A stretch of DNA of 64,000 nucleotides from positions 8,040,012-8,104,011 of the forward strand of contig NC_049996.1 of NCBI RefSeq assembly GCF_000003815.2, read 5' to 3'. Below the pieces are notes generated by a model, which was given only the letters and a program-made list of their open reading frames with translations, ran no database searches and had not been told where the DNA came from. Origin of the DNA: Branchiostoma floridae (Eukaryota > Chordata > Leptocardii > Amphioxiformes > Branchiostomatidae). The translations under genes and the position numbers were made by a program. Positions 43,670 through 55,009 of this stretch are shown here, one piece after another (position 1 is the stretch's first letter; every line of letters begins with the position of its first letter).

Positions 43670-44790
43670 TTCACCCAGCCGTACATACACTGTATCCTCC
43701 GTAAAGCTTTTTATCATCCTTGTCCAGAATAACATCAGCCTATGTATCGTCGTCTTATTTTTTTAACCGAGAAGGGAAGCATCTGATTTGTAAAGTGACC
43801 AATCTATCACTTCATGGCAGGTGCTATATTTGAAAAACTCAATATATTCTGTGTCGTAGCCAGAAAACATTTTTGTCATCCTTAGCCAGCTCGAAAGCTA
43901 AATAAACTTTTACGGACCTGGTTTAGCCAGATAAGGACTTGAATGTGACTATTTTCCTCTTCTGAGAATCGAGCTTGGAGGGAAAGGCCAGTTTCGTCGG
44001 CACTACATACTCTATGCGGCCTGCTACTTCGCCTACAGGTATGCATGGGCAATTACGCCAGGATATTGCACGCCGGGCCTATGGCACGGTGTCAGCTGCA
44101 TAGCTGGCGTCGTCTCGACATCCACCAACTTCATGGCATTTTCGGTGTGGTGGAACTTTTCCAGGGTAAGTTTTTATAGGTAAAAAAAAAAAAAAAAACA
44201 TGGCAACTTATGGCATCATTCACCATTTTATCGTCCTTGGAAAATATCTTCACGGCGCTTACTTATTGAGGTGTTAACGTTTATAAACAAACACATGGTT
44301 GCAATTCATGCTAAAACGAAAAACATACAAAAGTCTTACTTGCAGACACTGTCATCGTCTTCAACGTCAAAAGAGTGAGATCATTTACCTCAGCGTCTTC
44401 AGCATAAGAAAAATTCGGCAGCGTCGCAAGGCCGGAAAAATTGCTAAATGACGACATTACCAAGAACTTTTTTAATGTAACGTTAGTCTTCTACATTAAA
44501 CTCTTCACTTTGAGCATTGAGTCAAGACGTCTGTTACAAACAATAGCCAACAAAGTAACCGAACTAAGGTCCTTTTTTAATGCAAATGTAAGGAATGAAA
44601 CTGAACTGAACTGATGAAAGCATTTATATAGAATGCTCCAGCCTTCGTCAATACGCTTTTTACATACACATTATCAAACAATTATTCTTTCTACCTAGAC
44701 GCCTTCAACTTTGTGTTTTATGCAAACTACTAAATCCACATAGTGGGTATTTGAAACAAACATCTGCGTTTGAACTTGGCAATAGTAAGT
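43670..44790. repeat. Duplicated block, copy 2 (of 27.6-29.19 kb)
   Basis: Same order and orientation as copy 1. It contains a run of about 16 A near 44,182 and lacks some of the intervening sequence, so it is shorter. Confidence 0.75.
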
Positions 44791-44990
44791 ATGGTTATGC
44801 TCCTGCTGGGATGCCCGAAGATGTTTTGCTGGAGGAGCTTGTGAGCTGGACGCTGTTACACTGGGGACAAAACCTCTGGAAGGCATGAAATTCTGATTGA
44901 CCAGGCATGGTACCAGGTCATCTGTGATCACAGACTTGTTTTGGGGAGCATACATTTCTGTCTTTGTGAGGATAACAGTTCATGCTACTA
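44780..44990 (-). CDS. Candidate terminal exon, unknown
   Basis: The minus strand reads MYAPQNKSVITDDLVPCLVN, QNFMPSRGFVPSVTASSSQA, PPAKHLRASQQEHNHTYYC. The composition is protein-like. The tail runs into the block shared with 29.18 kb, which may be its 3' untranslated part. No family recognised. Confidence 0.3.
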
Positions 44991-45244
44991 TTTAGTAATA
45001 CATGAATAAGACCTTAAACTTAAAGTCTTAAATAAAGGCATGATTCTTTGGCGAAGAGATGTGTTTGTCGAACTCTAGTTTTTTCTGTCATGCTCTCTCT
45101 CACGATACGAGTGGCGGGAAACGTAGCCGGAATAGACCGTTACCGATAGAGATACCTACGCTATACTTCTGTACCTATACAGTTGATAATGCAATTGGTA
45201 TGAAACATAGAATGAGAGATGGAAAAAAAATAACAGAAACAAAT

Positions 45245-45325
45245 CTGGGTGAGTGACGCACTGTTCGTCGTGTCATTTATCCACTTTTCTTCGACCATTT
45301 TTGCATCCGAAAATTGCACAATGGC
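45245..45325 (-). pseudogene. Zinc-finger-like N-terminus of a transposase-type protein, broken
   Basis: The minus strand reads HCAIFGCKNGRRKVDK, TGA, HDEQCVTH. The C-x4-C and C-x2-H pairs with a Trp position between them (here TGA) resemble the small N-terminal finger of DDE_Tnp_4-type transposon proteins of marine invertebrates. Spacing is too short for a standard THAP domain. It is a short match, so the call is tentative. Confidence 0.3.
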
Positions 45326-45719
45326 CCCAAAGACTAGCCTTTGAAACTTTTTTTCACACTCGAACTCCATTAGTCTCGCAGAAAATATGCGGGATATGCC
45401 AAAAACCAACGACAGTCTTTACCAAACATTATTGCATGTCGCTGGAAATCGTTCAACACGTGCACGGCCTTGAAGTCAGCCACACAGGAGAACTTGGTTG
45501 TTATGTTCCTGTGCCGATTTTTCTACTGTTAAAAGGACGATCCTGAACGTGATCGAGTACGTCTACGCCAACTCCCAAATTGCTTGTGCTGGGACAGCTT
45601 AACTTGACTTGACCCAAAAGATGGGGAAAAAATACAGTAATTATATATCCTGGTCTGTTTAACATTCTAATAGCAAAAAATAAGTATCCCTTGTATGAAA
45701 AATCGCTCACACCCCTCTC

Positions 45720-47210
45720 TTCATTCTCATCAAAAGACATTTCCGTCCGTTCCAGGTCACTATCCTTAGTCAGCAAAATACAAGAAAAGTCTTGCTAAAG
45801 TAATTCCAAACAAATGATCTAAGCAAAAGCAAGTCTAGTAAATTAAGCATTTTAAGGTTTAGAATTACATGTACTGAATGCACTCGATGTATACTACGAA
45901 TTCATTGTACTCTTTTTTTATTCATCAACAATTCATGATACAGGCAGAAAGGTGATACACTTTAGCAGTTTGCTAATATTGACATCTACAATCCAAAAAC
46001 ACATAACATCTGATCATGACAAGAACAAATAAAATTATAATTCACAGCCATTTTCAATAATTTGGGTTACTAGTTGGTTGTAAAGCGTTTGGTATGTACA
46101 ATATATGTTAACTGTAAGATACTGCTGTTTGTATGATGTGACAGGAAAGGTGGAACCCTTGATAGTTTATGGGTGCGGGCTGATTCGGATTAATTGTTGA
46201 AGGTATTTTCACTAAAAACAAATCATGACTAAGTGTCAAAACTTTTAGAATTGTGTTCTAGCCGGAAAACAGAGTTCTAGAAAAAAAGTTTATTAATGCG
46301 ATATAAGATATTTATGCTAAAAATAAATCATGACTACGTGTCAAAATTTTTAGAGTTGTGTTCCCACCACTGCAACATTTCCGTGCCAGGTCTGTTGGCA
46401 TATGGCATATGTTGTGCACTAATACATTCCGCTGTTGGCACTGCAATAACCACTACCACCACCAGATAACGAATTTACTCCTAAGGCTTCAACGGCGTCG
46501 AATATCAGTGTTGGTATGCGCTCTACAACCCTTACAAGGATAGTCGTTGCCTGCTGTAAACTCAATCCATCGATCATATCCTTGGATTAAAAACGATTAA
46601 TTTAAGTACAAATGAATGCCAGTACAAAATAAAAATCAGATAACAGCATTACATGTATATTTCATAATAGATTTGTATGAATTATTTTAATCTTTCTCCC
46701 TTGGGTCTTTTCAACCATTAGTTGATCTACCCGGGCTCTCTCTGCTGGTTAGAAAAATGACTGCAGGAATATACCTTTGTCGGCTGTCCCTACCCCTGTC
46801 TGTCCTACCTCAGTCCCGGTCATCCACAGCCAATACATCATCTCCAAAACTTGTTCTTTAACTGGGTTGCCCTGTGTAGATTAACAAAGACGAATTTGAG
46901 GAATGGTAAAAAAAAAATTATTCAAGACAAACCAATTCTGACCAGTTCTTCCACCACGGTGTCCTTCTCTTATACCCTTTCCTCGTCCATATTCTCATTA
47001 AAGGCACCATTATTTTTGAAGTCAAAATGCGTTTCCGTCGGTTAAATGTCCCTATCCTAAGTCAGAGAAGTACATTATGAGTTTCTGATGACGGTTAAAG
47101 TCTCTGAAAATTGCTTTTAGATTCGGAAACAAGAAATGTTGCTAAAATAATTCCAAACAAATGATTTGAGAAGAAGCAAGTCTAGTGAATTAAGCATTTA
47201 CACGTTTCCA
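45720..47210. repeat. Local duplications in a gene-poor stretch
   Basis: 45,760-45,860 is repeated at 47,050-47,200 (AATTCCAAACAAATGAT and AAGCAAGTCTAGT shared). In addition 46,213-46,260 and 46,317-46,363 are tandem copies 104 bp apart (AAATCATGACTA, then GTGTCAAAA, then TTTTAGA). No gene is supported between them. Confidence 0.6.
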
Positions 47211-47464
47211 ATTCAGTGTACCCTTTTCAGTATTAGTCTCTTATGTCAAATTGTCGTTGTGTGCTAGCCAATAACGGCATTTCAGCATAAAATCCTTCTA
47301 CACATTATAACCTTCTACGCATTAAAACTTAACCCCAATATGCTGATACATGCGTTTTATCATAACTACCCCCTCCTCTTACCATAAAAGCTAGCGCTCG
47401 TGGAAGGCCTTAATGAGGCTTTATTGAAAAAGTTGGCAATCCGGCATTATACTGATTTTCTTTG

Positions 47465-48315
47465 TCAACCACATCTGTTTCGACCTCTCCCTTCAGTTCC
47501 TTCAACCTATTTTTAGGTAGGTGCATTGCCGTCCCTATCTTGTCAGGTGACATCTCTTTCGAGTGTCTTATGTAGGATTTCCCGTATGTTTTGTTTTGTT
47601 CTGAGCCTGATGTATGTTTGCGCTTGTCTGAATGATATGTGTATATCAATAGGTACAATATGTCAGCGCTTCAAGTTGTTGTTACTTGTTCTCTCTTTAC
47701 ACTCAGTAGCTGCCAGAAGTGCTCTTCTTTGGATAGGTGTATACGTTTGTTCATGTTTCCGCCCGTCAGATGTTGTGCATTTGAGCCCATACTCTAACAT
47801 GTGTATGGTGAGTGTCCAGTAGAGTTGTAGATAGCTTCATGATTCGGGTTCTTTCTGGCCAATTTGACCTTACTGATAGCTTTAAGTCCCTTTTATGCCT
47901 TTCTTTATGTATTCAGGATTTTACTGTCGTATGTGAGTTTTTCATCCAGTCTTATTCCCACTAGTTTAATTTCTTTTAGCACTTGAGTGCTCTTTCCCGT
48001 TAACGTTAACCAGGTTAGCCTGGTTCATCATTCTCTTCCTGTGATGGTTTAAAGATCATTGCTTTTGTTTTTGTCTCTTCTACTATCATATTCCACATAA
48101 ACAACACTTTGTGATGACTTTGGATGCTTGTTCTTCAACGTGTTTGATTACTTCTCTCATATTCTCTCCAGTTTTTTACGCTGCTACGTCGTCAGCGCAT
48201 TGGATTTTGTTCAACACAGTGTTCGCAGATGCGTCGGTCGTGTACTTATTACACAGAATATTGGGGAGCACGGCACCTTGCGGGACTCCAACCTTGTACA
48301 AAGCGTGCAAATGTT
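47465..48315 (-). mobile_element. LINE fragment (I/R1/Jockey-like), copy 2, with reverse transcriptase motifs
   Basis: Reading on the minus strand from 48,315: YKVGVPQGAVLPNILCNKYT is reverse transcriptase motif 4 (GVPQGxxLxP), and QCADDVAA about 20 residues later is the catalytic ADD. Then come MIVEETKTKAMIFKPSQE and a LVGIRLDEKLTYDS-like stretch in changing frames. The final part equals copy 1 at 29.76-30.05 kb. Several stops and frameshifts make it a relic. Confidence 0.65.
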
Positions 48316-48359
48316 AATTACGGCTGTGGTTTAGCATAACAAGCGTGGGTTGGACTAAT

Positions 48360-49180
48360 GTTGTGTATAGTAGATGTACATGTCGTACCCTCGCACTCAC
48401 CAACAATAGTTTATTAGTAATTAGTTGCTTGATTAATTTGCGAATGTTACACAGAAAAAACTATGCATGCAATTTTGTGTGAATAGAAAAAAAAATGAAT
48501 AGCATAAAATGAATTAAGAAGGGTTGCACTTACTTGAATTGTCAGTTTCTAACAAGATGGTCTGTTCCCTGGCAGTAGTAGCACTTCCTGTAAAAACAAA
48601 GAATAAGAAACATCAGAGAAAGCAAGGAGGATTTTGTGAGCCGTTGTGAAATCTCTATTCTAATTAAAATTGACTATTGAATCAAACCAAATCATATTTT
48701 AGTGCCTTAAGTCTAAAAATGATTTTCATTATTGTTATAACCTTGTTAGTTCTGAAAAACACCAACTTACTTCATTAACTTGCTATTCTTCTTTGCCCTG
48801 TTTAGAATAGAAAATTTTGAAATGTAATTAAAATGGCGCTAATAGTTGACATAACAATCATTATATGGATATGCGATAAAAATTTCAACTGATGTCTTAT
48901 GTGTATCAAATATGCCTGGGATGTTAGAATATATCATATAATACAATGAATACTTACGGATATTCGTTCTGTAGAAAATAAATTTATATATATACATTGA
49001 ATGCATGCCCAATGATTAAGCATATGTCATATTGTAATGCTAAATTCATACTTACTCATGGTCATTGTGCCTTGTATCACTATTAATTCCTACTCAGAAA
49101 GGCATGTGGTAGTTGTGTATGTTTTCATAATGCAACAAATTGAATTATTGTGATATTGATAACAACTCCTAATAGTAATG
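48360..49180. other. AT-rich spacer
   Basis: No supported gene. It may be intronic to the exon at 49.2 kb. Confidence 0.35.
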
Positions 49181-49196
49181 TGAAAAAACAACTTAC

Positions 49197-49283
49197 TGAT
49201 CCATGCTCCTTTTTGGTGGTCTTCTTTCTTCTCGTGCTCTTTCTTCTCGTGCTCTTCTTTCGTCTCAACTTCAAACTCATCAC
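49197..49283 (-). CDS. Small charged exon, 87 bp
   Basis: An acceptor (TTACAGTTCAG) and a donor (GTAAGT) bound 87 bases. One frame gives DEFEVETKEEHEKKEHEKKE, another an all-basic run. The repeated AAGAGCACGAGAAGAAAG suggests a small internal duplication. The splice sites are good, but the gene is unknown. Confidence 0.45.
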
Positions 49284-49393
49284 CTGAACTGTAACATATG
49301 GGATAATCACTTGTATAATAATTCTAAAGGCCATAGCAATTAAAACTTATGGATGACATCCTATGTAGAATGCAAAAATAATGAGAAAGTTCC

Positions 49394-49880
49394 TTACAAA
49401 TCAAACAGCATCCTCTGTAAGTCAGGTGCCGTATACTCGTCATTCCCCTTCATTACGGCATCAATAAAGTCAAAATGGACTACCTGAATCTTCATGATGC
49501 CGTAATGGCCCTGTCGTGCATACACCACAGCCCCGTCAGCCTTGAGCTCGGTCAAATATTTGGTAACTGTTTGACGACATCCTCTTCGTCAACTTTCAAT
49601 TACAACGGGCTCCTACCATTGATGGTGTAAGAAGCTATCCTACAAATTGATGATTGAGGGAGGTTCGACATAGCTTTGAGACCTTTCTGATAGAGATGCC
49701 GGCAGTAGACATGGACGTGGCTAACATTTTTTTCTGGTAGGTAAAATAGCAGTCTTTTTGGCAAACTGACACCCTTTGCGAAAACAATAATTTTGGTTTT
49801 CTGAGGTTTTCTGTCACAATAAGGAAAAGATAGGCCAGTAAGACTTGAAAAGATTCGGGTTTTCATTCCTAGTAGCACGC
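49394..49880 (-). pseudogene. Candidate winged-helix-like coding stretch
   Basis: The minus strand reads CRQTVTKYLTELKADGAVVY, ARQGHYGIMKIQVVHFDFID, TAPDLQRMLFDL and stops at 49,396-49,394. The helix followed by GAVVYxxxxxxGIMKI resembles the recognition helix and wing of a winged-helix fold, but this is a visual impression. Upstream another frame (49,878-49,600) reads KTKIIVFAKGVSLPKRLLFY and SNLPQSSICRIASYTINGRS. A frameshift near 49,595 would join them. It lies upstream of the 87-bp exon but already ends in a stop, so these are separate genes or alternatives. Confidence 0.35.
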
Positions 49881-50112
49881 CAGATCTTATACAACAGTGT
49901 ATACAGAAAAATCCGTAAATTTTGCTTTCTGTATGTTATTTCAAAAAATCTCTGCTGTCATCTGGTGTTGAAACAATGTCCCAGCATAGGTGACTAATTA
50001 TACTGGCGATCAGGGTTTAGGTGTTTCACGAGCCTTCTTCTGGCTAATATGCTTACATTATTCTTTACACCTGAAAAAGATACACACAGTAGATGTAAAT
50101 AAAGCAGTCCTA

Positions 50113-50640
50113 TTATGGACATGGGAATCCAGGTATTGATGATGTTGGAACAGAGTCCTTCAGAAAAGCTAAAACGTCATATGGTAAGGTGTTGGTAACG
50201 ACGAGCCTAATCTTCATGAGAAATAGGATAAGTTCATCCCGACTGCCTAACTTGCGCTCTGGTCCACACGTCTTGGGGCTCAAAGTGAAGTTTCTGACTC
50301 CCTTCTTCATGTGCACAGCCTTAGCCCCTCTCCAGTAGCACAGTTTGGTGGCCTTTAGGCTTGTGAAGTCCATCTAGGGCAGCGTAACTTTGTAATCCGA
50401 TGTTTCTACATACTTATCTGTGCTAGTGAAACGATAGATAGTCTTTCTTGTGAGTTTTTTTTGTAGTCTTGTTTTTCTTGTTTGTTTCGTCATGATTCTT
50501 GTTGACATCCCCACTCCTTAACAGTTCAACTTTCCATTTTCAACCTTTTATTTTCTTGTTGTAGTTTAATACAGTTGTGGCAAACAATGCCCGGTGTCTT
50601 TGCACAGTAGCTGTGTTCACTGTCTTCTTTCAGTACATGC
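50113..50640 (-). pseudogene. DDE_Tnp_4/ISL2EU-like transposase relic, N-terminal half
   Basis: At about 50,640-50,510 the minus strand reads STVHVLKEDSEHSYCAKTPG, IVCHNCIKLQQENKRLKMES and a stop. At 50,373-50,113 it reads LCYWRGAKAVHMKKG, then GPERKLGSRDELILFLMKIR. The RKLSxxDExLLxLMKLRLGL motif precedes the DDE domain in ISL2EU and related THAP-associated transposases. The catalytic part is not seen, so this is a truncated relic. Confidence 0.45.
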
Positions 50641-50889
50641 ACAGTTGAACCTGTTTGGTTACAGGGTCTTACTCCTGTGTAACGACATTATGAAAACCAA
50701 TTTTAAAAATTTAATATCTACTATATAATAACGTTCATCTTTTTTACCCATCGAGATAATTGAGGACTGCAATTTCTTACGAGAATGAATTAAGGAAAAA
50801 AAAATCAACTTGTCTTGAAATGCCAAACCACGTTGACAGTAGGACATAGTCTGCCACTGCAAACATTCTGAACCGGAAATCAACCGCTC

Positions 50890-51150
50890 ATCGGGTGAAC
50901 AAAAGGAAGTAAAACAAACAGGCTATAAGTGCACTTTCAAGCAATGCCTAGACTTTAAGCCTTTTTATGTTTTATGCATGCTAAATTGTAACCATCAATG
51001 GAATTTTTTTTTCAGGACTTCACTTCTTTTTATATATTTAAAGTGTTTACCAAGAATCTGGATACAGATTTCATCATCTGGCACTTTCCAATCATACCAC
51101 GTTAGTTTCCTTGATAGGGAACAAAGTGCAACTACTGACCAATACATGAA
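50890..51150. other. Spacer before the CACTA-like element
   Basis: Its right edge, ATTGACTACTGTGTGAAAGTC at 51,150-51,171, reappears as TTTGACTACTGTGGGAAAGTC at 54,016-54,036 beyond the other end of the element. Confidence 0.5.
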
Positions 51151-51984
51151 ATTGACTACTGTGTGAAAGTCAGTACACTACCAAACATGGTTTTTCTTAT
51201 TTTTCTTGTTTTCCTATGGAGAGAAAGATTTTCTTCGGTAAAGAAAATTCAAGGAAAGTAAGAAACCCTCTGCAAAATCTCTGTATGTTAGTTCTTGGAG
51301 AAAGAGTTTTTCTCTATTTTTTTCTTAAGTGAAGTAAGTATTTCTATTAAGATACCTGCCAACAAGAATTTTCTAGAAATTTAAGAAAAACTTAGTTTTT
51401 CAATCTTACCATAAGATTCATTTTCTCTAAGATCAAACAGAGTATTCCATAGATTCTAACCGTAAGATCTTTAATCTTGTCATTTTTTTCAATTTCTACA
51501 TAAAATCTTGGTTTGCTAGAAGAACATTCTTGACTTTTCTTGATTTTCTTATACAGGGAGTTTGAGAAAGATGATTCTTGTTTTTTCTTTCTAACAATTA
51601 AGAAGATACAAGAACTTTTTTCTTCACTTTCTTGACCAAATAATGTTAAGAAAAAGAAGAAAAAAAAGAAACTCTAAAACAAGATATGACAAGCATAAAA
51701 TTCACAAATGTTCTTATTTTCCTTATCCAGAAAGTTTAAGAAAGATAATTCTTGACTTTCTTGATTAAGAGAAAACAAGATATTTTGGGGGGTTCATGGC
51801 ACCTAGAGGTAGTTGCAAGATATAACATTTAGTTGAATAGTATGGTAACCTTTCTTTTGAAATTTCTGTTGGTGACCAAGCTATGTTTATTTCAAAGTTA
51901 TGTTTTGCTTTCCTCAAATCAAAACCCATTTGGTGTCTTTGTTAAGAATTAGTTTTGGTAACAAGAAAACATTTCTTGATTTTC

Positions 51985-52200
51985 TAGCCTATCTTGTCAT
52001 GTGACTTTTTCTGAACTCCTGATGGGTTTATTTGTATCTCAGAGTACTGTTGGGCTACCCCAGGTGGTCCATCTCTATTTTGAACAGTTATAAGAAAATA
52101 TTTCTTAACATTTCTTGTTTTTCTAGCCTCTCTGGTCATGTGACTTTTTCTGAACCCCTGATTGGTTGATCTGTATCCCAGAGTCTCCATTTTGAACAGA
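51985..52200. repeat. Tandem duplication inside the CACTA-like element
   Basis: TCATGTGACTTTTTCTGAAC occurs at about 51,996 and 52,135 with similar flanks (CTGATxGGTTxATxTGTAT, then CATTTTGAACAG). The copies are about 139 bp apart. Confidence 0.8.
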
Positions 52201-53846
52201 GTGACAGTTGGAGCAACTCAGTTCACTACTCTTTGTATCAGTTGATGACTCGTGCCATTTTTACAGTCAAAAGCAAGGTAAAAGGGACCATGATCATGTG
52301 AGGCACTGGTGACTGGGTTCAATTTGCTAAAAATCAACAACTATGCAGCGGAAACAGCTGGGAACCAGATATGAAGGATAAGGTAAGTGTGCCCCCCTCC
52401 CCCACCTTGAAATACTTCAAGATAAAAGAAGTCCATGCATGGACTGTAGAGTATAGGGTTCAAAAGCAACAGGGCACAGAACCTCGACAAAGCAGTAGAT
52501 ATGGAGAGGCAAGAGTTGTTTCCAGAGCTATATCCACCTTTTGGCTGCCAAATTCTATGTGCACATTGTATGTCTAATCAAAATAATCGTTGGGAGATTC
52601 CATTTCATATCACAGGCTTAGTCTGCTGTATTTCGGTTCAAAAACAAATTTCATTACGGTATCAAGTAAATAAACATCTATAGGTGTCACCAGTGGGTTA
52701 AAGAATAGGTATAAAGTACAGTGCATTACTGAAATTAATATATATTCAAAATTGTTAACTTGATACCTTTTTTATTGTTTTGTGTAAGACTACGAAGTAA
52801 CAAATGTCTTGCAGTAATGCAGTAATATTGCTGTAAATGCTTCTTTGAGAAGGGTAATGAATTTGAGACTTTTTTCTTGTACGTATATATATCAAGATAA
52901 ATAATTGGCAATTTGAATGAAAAGGAATTAATATGCTCCTTGGTTATATATTATTATGATACTATAGGAAATTCTACCATAATTATTGATGTTTGTCTGG
53001 TACTGTCATCGTAAAAGTATTTCCATTCAAAGACTGTTACTATTGTGATCATACTTCATAAGTCTTATGTAAGAATGTGGTAACAAACATTCCTATACTA
53101 TACACATAATTTGTTGAGATTTCTTCCTCTAACATTTTTGTAGTTGCTATTAACTATTTAGTGATTTTCTGTTTTTAAGTATTTGGCAGCAGGAATGATT
53201 GTTCAAGAAAGTGAATCTCACTGCGAGAGACATTTTCTTGGTGTGTCTTTAGGAATGAAGAAATTCTTGAACCAGAAGCTGATTCTTGGTGCAAGTAAAA
53301 TATTCCTGGTGCAAGATTTCCAGACTTGTACAGAGAATCACTGTCTAAGAGTAAGAGTATCAGTCTTAAGATTAACTGATTCTAGGTTTGACCTGCTACC
53401 AGAATCTTAATCTTTGTACAAGATAATATATATTTGGTTTAAGACATCTATTCTTAAGGACGGAAGGTTATTCTTGTTGAAAGAATCTTAATCTTCATAC
53501 AAGATGCATAATATGGTTAGAGAAGCAACAAGAAATCGATTATTAAGGACAGAAAGAATTTCTTGCTACAAGAACCTTTCAAGAAACATAATCTAGGTTT
53601 TCCTGCTATAAGATATTTAATCTTTGTTCTAGAATAAGATGATTTCTCTTAGTTTAGAGAACATTTATAGGTTTGAAACTATGATTAGATATAAATTCTG
53701 TACCACAGAATCATTCTTGCCAAAAGAAGATTTATCTTAAGTTTTTAGTCCCAAAACTTTAAAAAAGAACAGCTTGGCCTGAGAAAAATATTCTAAGAAA
53801 ACTTTTACCTTCTAACTGACATTTTCTTATTTTCTCACACAGAATT

Positions 53847-53881
53847 TTCTTTGTGGAAGATAACTTTTCTTCCACAAAGAT
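53847..53881. repeat. Subterminal hairpin of the CACTA-like element
   Basis: TCTTTGTGGAAG and its complement CTTCCACAAAGA are separated by about 10 bases, 27 bp from the element's right end. Confidence 0.75.
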
Positions 53882-54131
53882 AAATAAGATTGGCATTTTT
53901 GGTAGTGTACTTAATTGGTTAAACCTATCTTAATACTTTGGTGTCGTATAACTGCCGGACGGCGTGTGCTAGGACTCGAAACTTGATGACTTTTCCTAAA
54001 ATATCGTAATACAATTTGACTACTGTGGGAAAGTCAGTATTTATTAACAAATCTGCACTATATATGTTTTACATTGTAATGTGTGATTCATGTGTTTGAA
54101 ATGCCAGACCTAGTGTAACCTAAACTTCTTT

Positions 54132-54775
54132 TCAGGTAGTCCAGGACAGTTGCAGTGATTGATGTGATAGCAGCAGCAGGGCAGAACTGCACAGTCCTGC
54201 AGCCATCTCCACCTCTCTTCTCGGTGCATGCATTTGTCCGGTGCGGAGACGACATCAAGCAAGTTCCGCTTGCCTTTGCCTTTATGTCAAGCCGGTGCAG
54301 GACTGACTTCAAGGTTGTCTTAACATACCTAAAAAAAGGCACTGCCAAGCGAGATAGAGTTGCAGGAAAGCGTGATCGATTTTGAAGTAGGCCTTTGCCA
54401 AGCCTTCCAACAAGTCTTCGAAGGCAGAAGGATGAAAGGGTGTGCTTTCCACTGGTGCCAGGCGATCTGGAGGAAGGTACAAGAGGTTGGCCTCCAGAGA
54501 GCATATAACACAACGACCACCGTGTATACACCTGGGTGAGGAGGCTCATGGCACTACCTTTTCTCCTACACAAGGCCATGCAGCCGGAACTCCGAGCACT
54601 GCAGAGCCGAGCAGCAGGAGCTCTCACTGACCTGGCAGAGTATGTCCAGAAGACCTGGGTGGATAGCAGCCTCTTCCCCCACGTCAGTGGTCCGTGTATA
54701 TGCAAGCCATCCGGACCAACAATGACGTGGAGGGATGACACAGGCGGCTGAATTTAAAGGCAAAACATTTCAAAC
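54132..54775 (+). pseudogene. MULE transposase relic
   Basis: MULE transposases catalyse cut-and-paste transposition. In order the plus strand shows VPLAFAFMSSRCRTDFKVVL, then in another frame VIDFEVGLCQALQQVFEGRR and MKGCAFHWCQAIWRKVQEVG, then in a third frame VRRLMALPFLLHKAM, then WSVYMQAIRTNNDVEG followed by TGA and HRRLNLKAK. The DFE with downstream GCxFHxxQAxWR and the IRTNNxVEGWH motif are MULE hallmarks; the TGA at 54,736-54,738 replaces the Trp. At least three frameshifts and one nonsense codon show the copy is dead. It starts next to an acceptor-like TTTTCAG at 54,134. Its N-terminus (zinc finger) is not found. Confidence 0.85.
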
Positions 54776-54779
54776 TTAT

Positions 54780-55000
54780 CTCTCCTGAAGAAAGTAAAAA
54801 TGCTAGGCTAGACCATGTGAATATAACATTATGTATTTGCTTGCAAATGTTACCTTTCTAGTTGCAATACTTTTGACCTGATTGCGACAAGAATGTTAGC
54901 TACGTATGACCTTGATTGTTTTGTCAGTAAATGATGAAATAACAACTTGTACTGACCACACCTGTGTCTCGTGTTTATTAAATTTGTCAACTTGTGTCTC
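54780..55000. other. Spacer between two transposase relics
   Basis: AT-rich, no motif. Confidence 0.35.
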
Positions 55001-55009
55001 GTCACTAAC

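Larger units (their letters stand above)
51176..53907. mobile_element. CACTA/CMC-like non-autonomous DNA transposon, 2732 bp
   Basis: The left end reads CACTACCAAACATGG from 51,176; the right end reads, as complement, CACTACCAAAAATGCC to 53,907. Both are flanked by TA, consistent with a 2-bp target duplication as in Mirage-type members of the CMC (CACTA-Mirage-Chapaev) superfamily. Both end regions (51,180-51,800 and 53,200-53,900) are packed with TTTCTTG/CAAGAAA-like words in both orientations, so single strands could fold extensively. No transposase frame is found; the middle (52.0-53.1 kb) is AT-rich with one tandem duplication. Confidence 0.7.

Noticed and set aside
44801-44820. Match of CTGCTGGGATGCCCGAA to the 5' leader of the RTE-like element
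   Set aside because: A single 17-base match with no flanking similarity; too short to call a LINE fragment.
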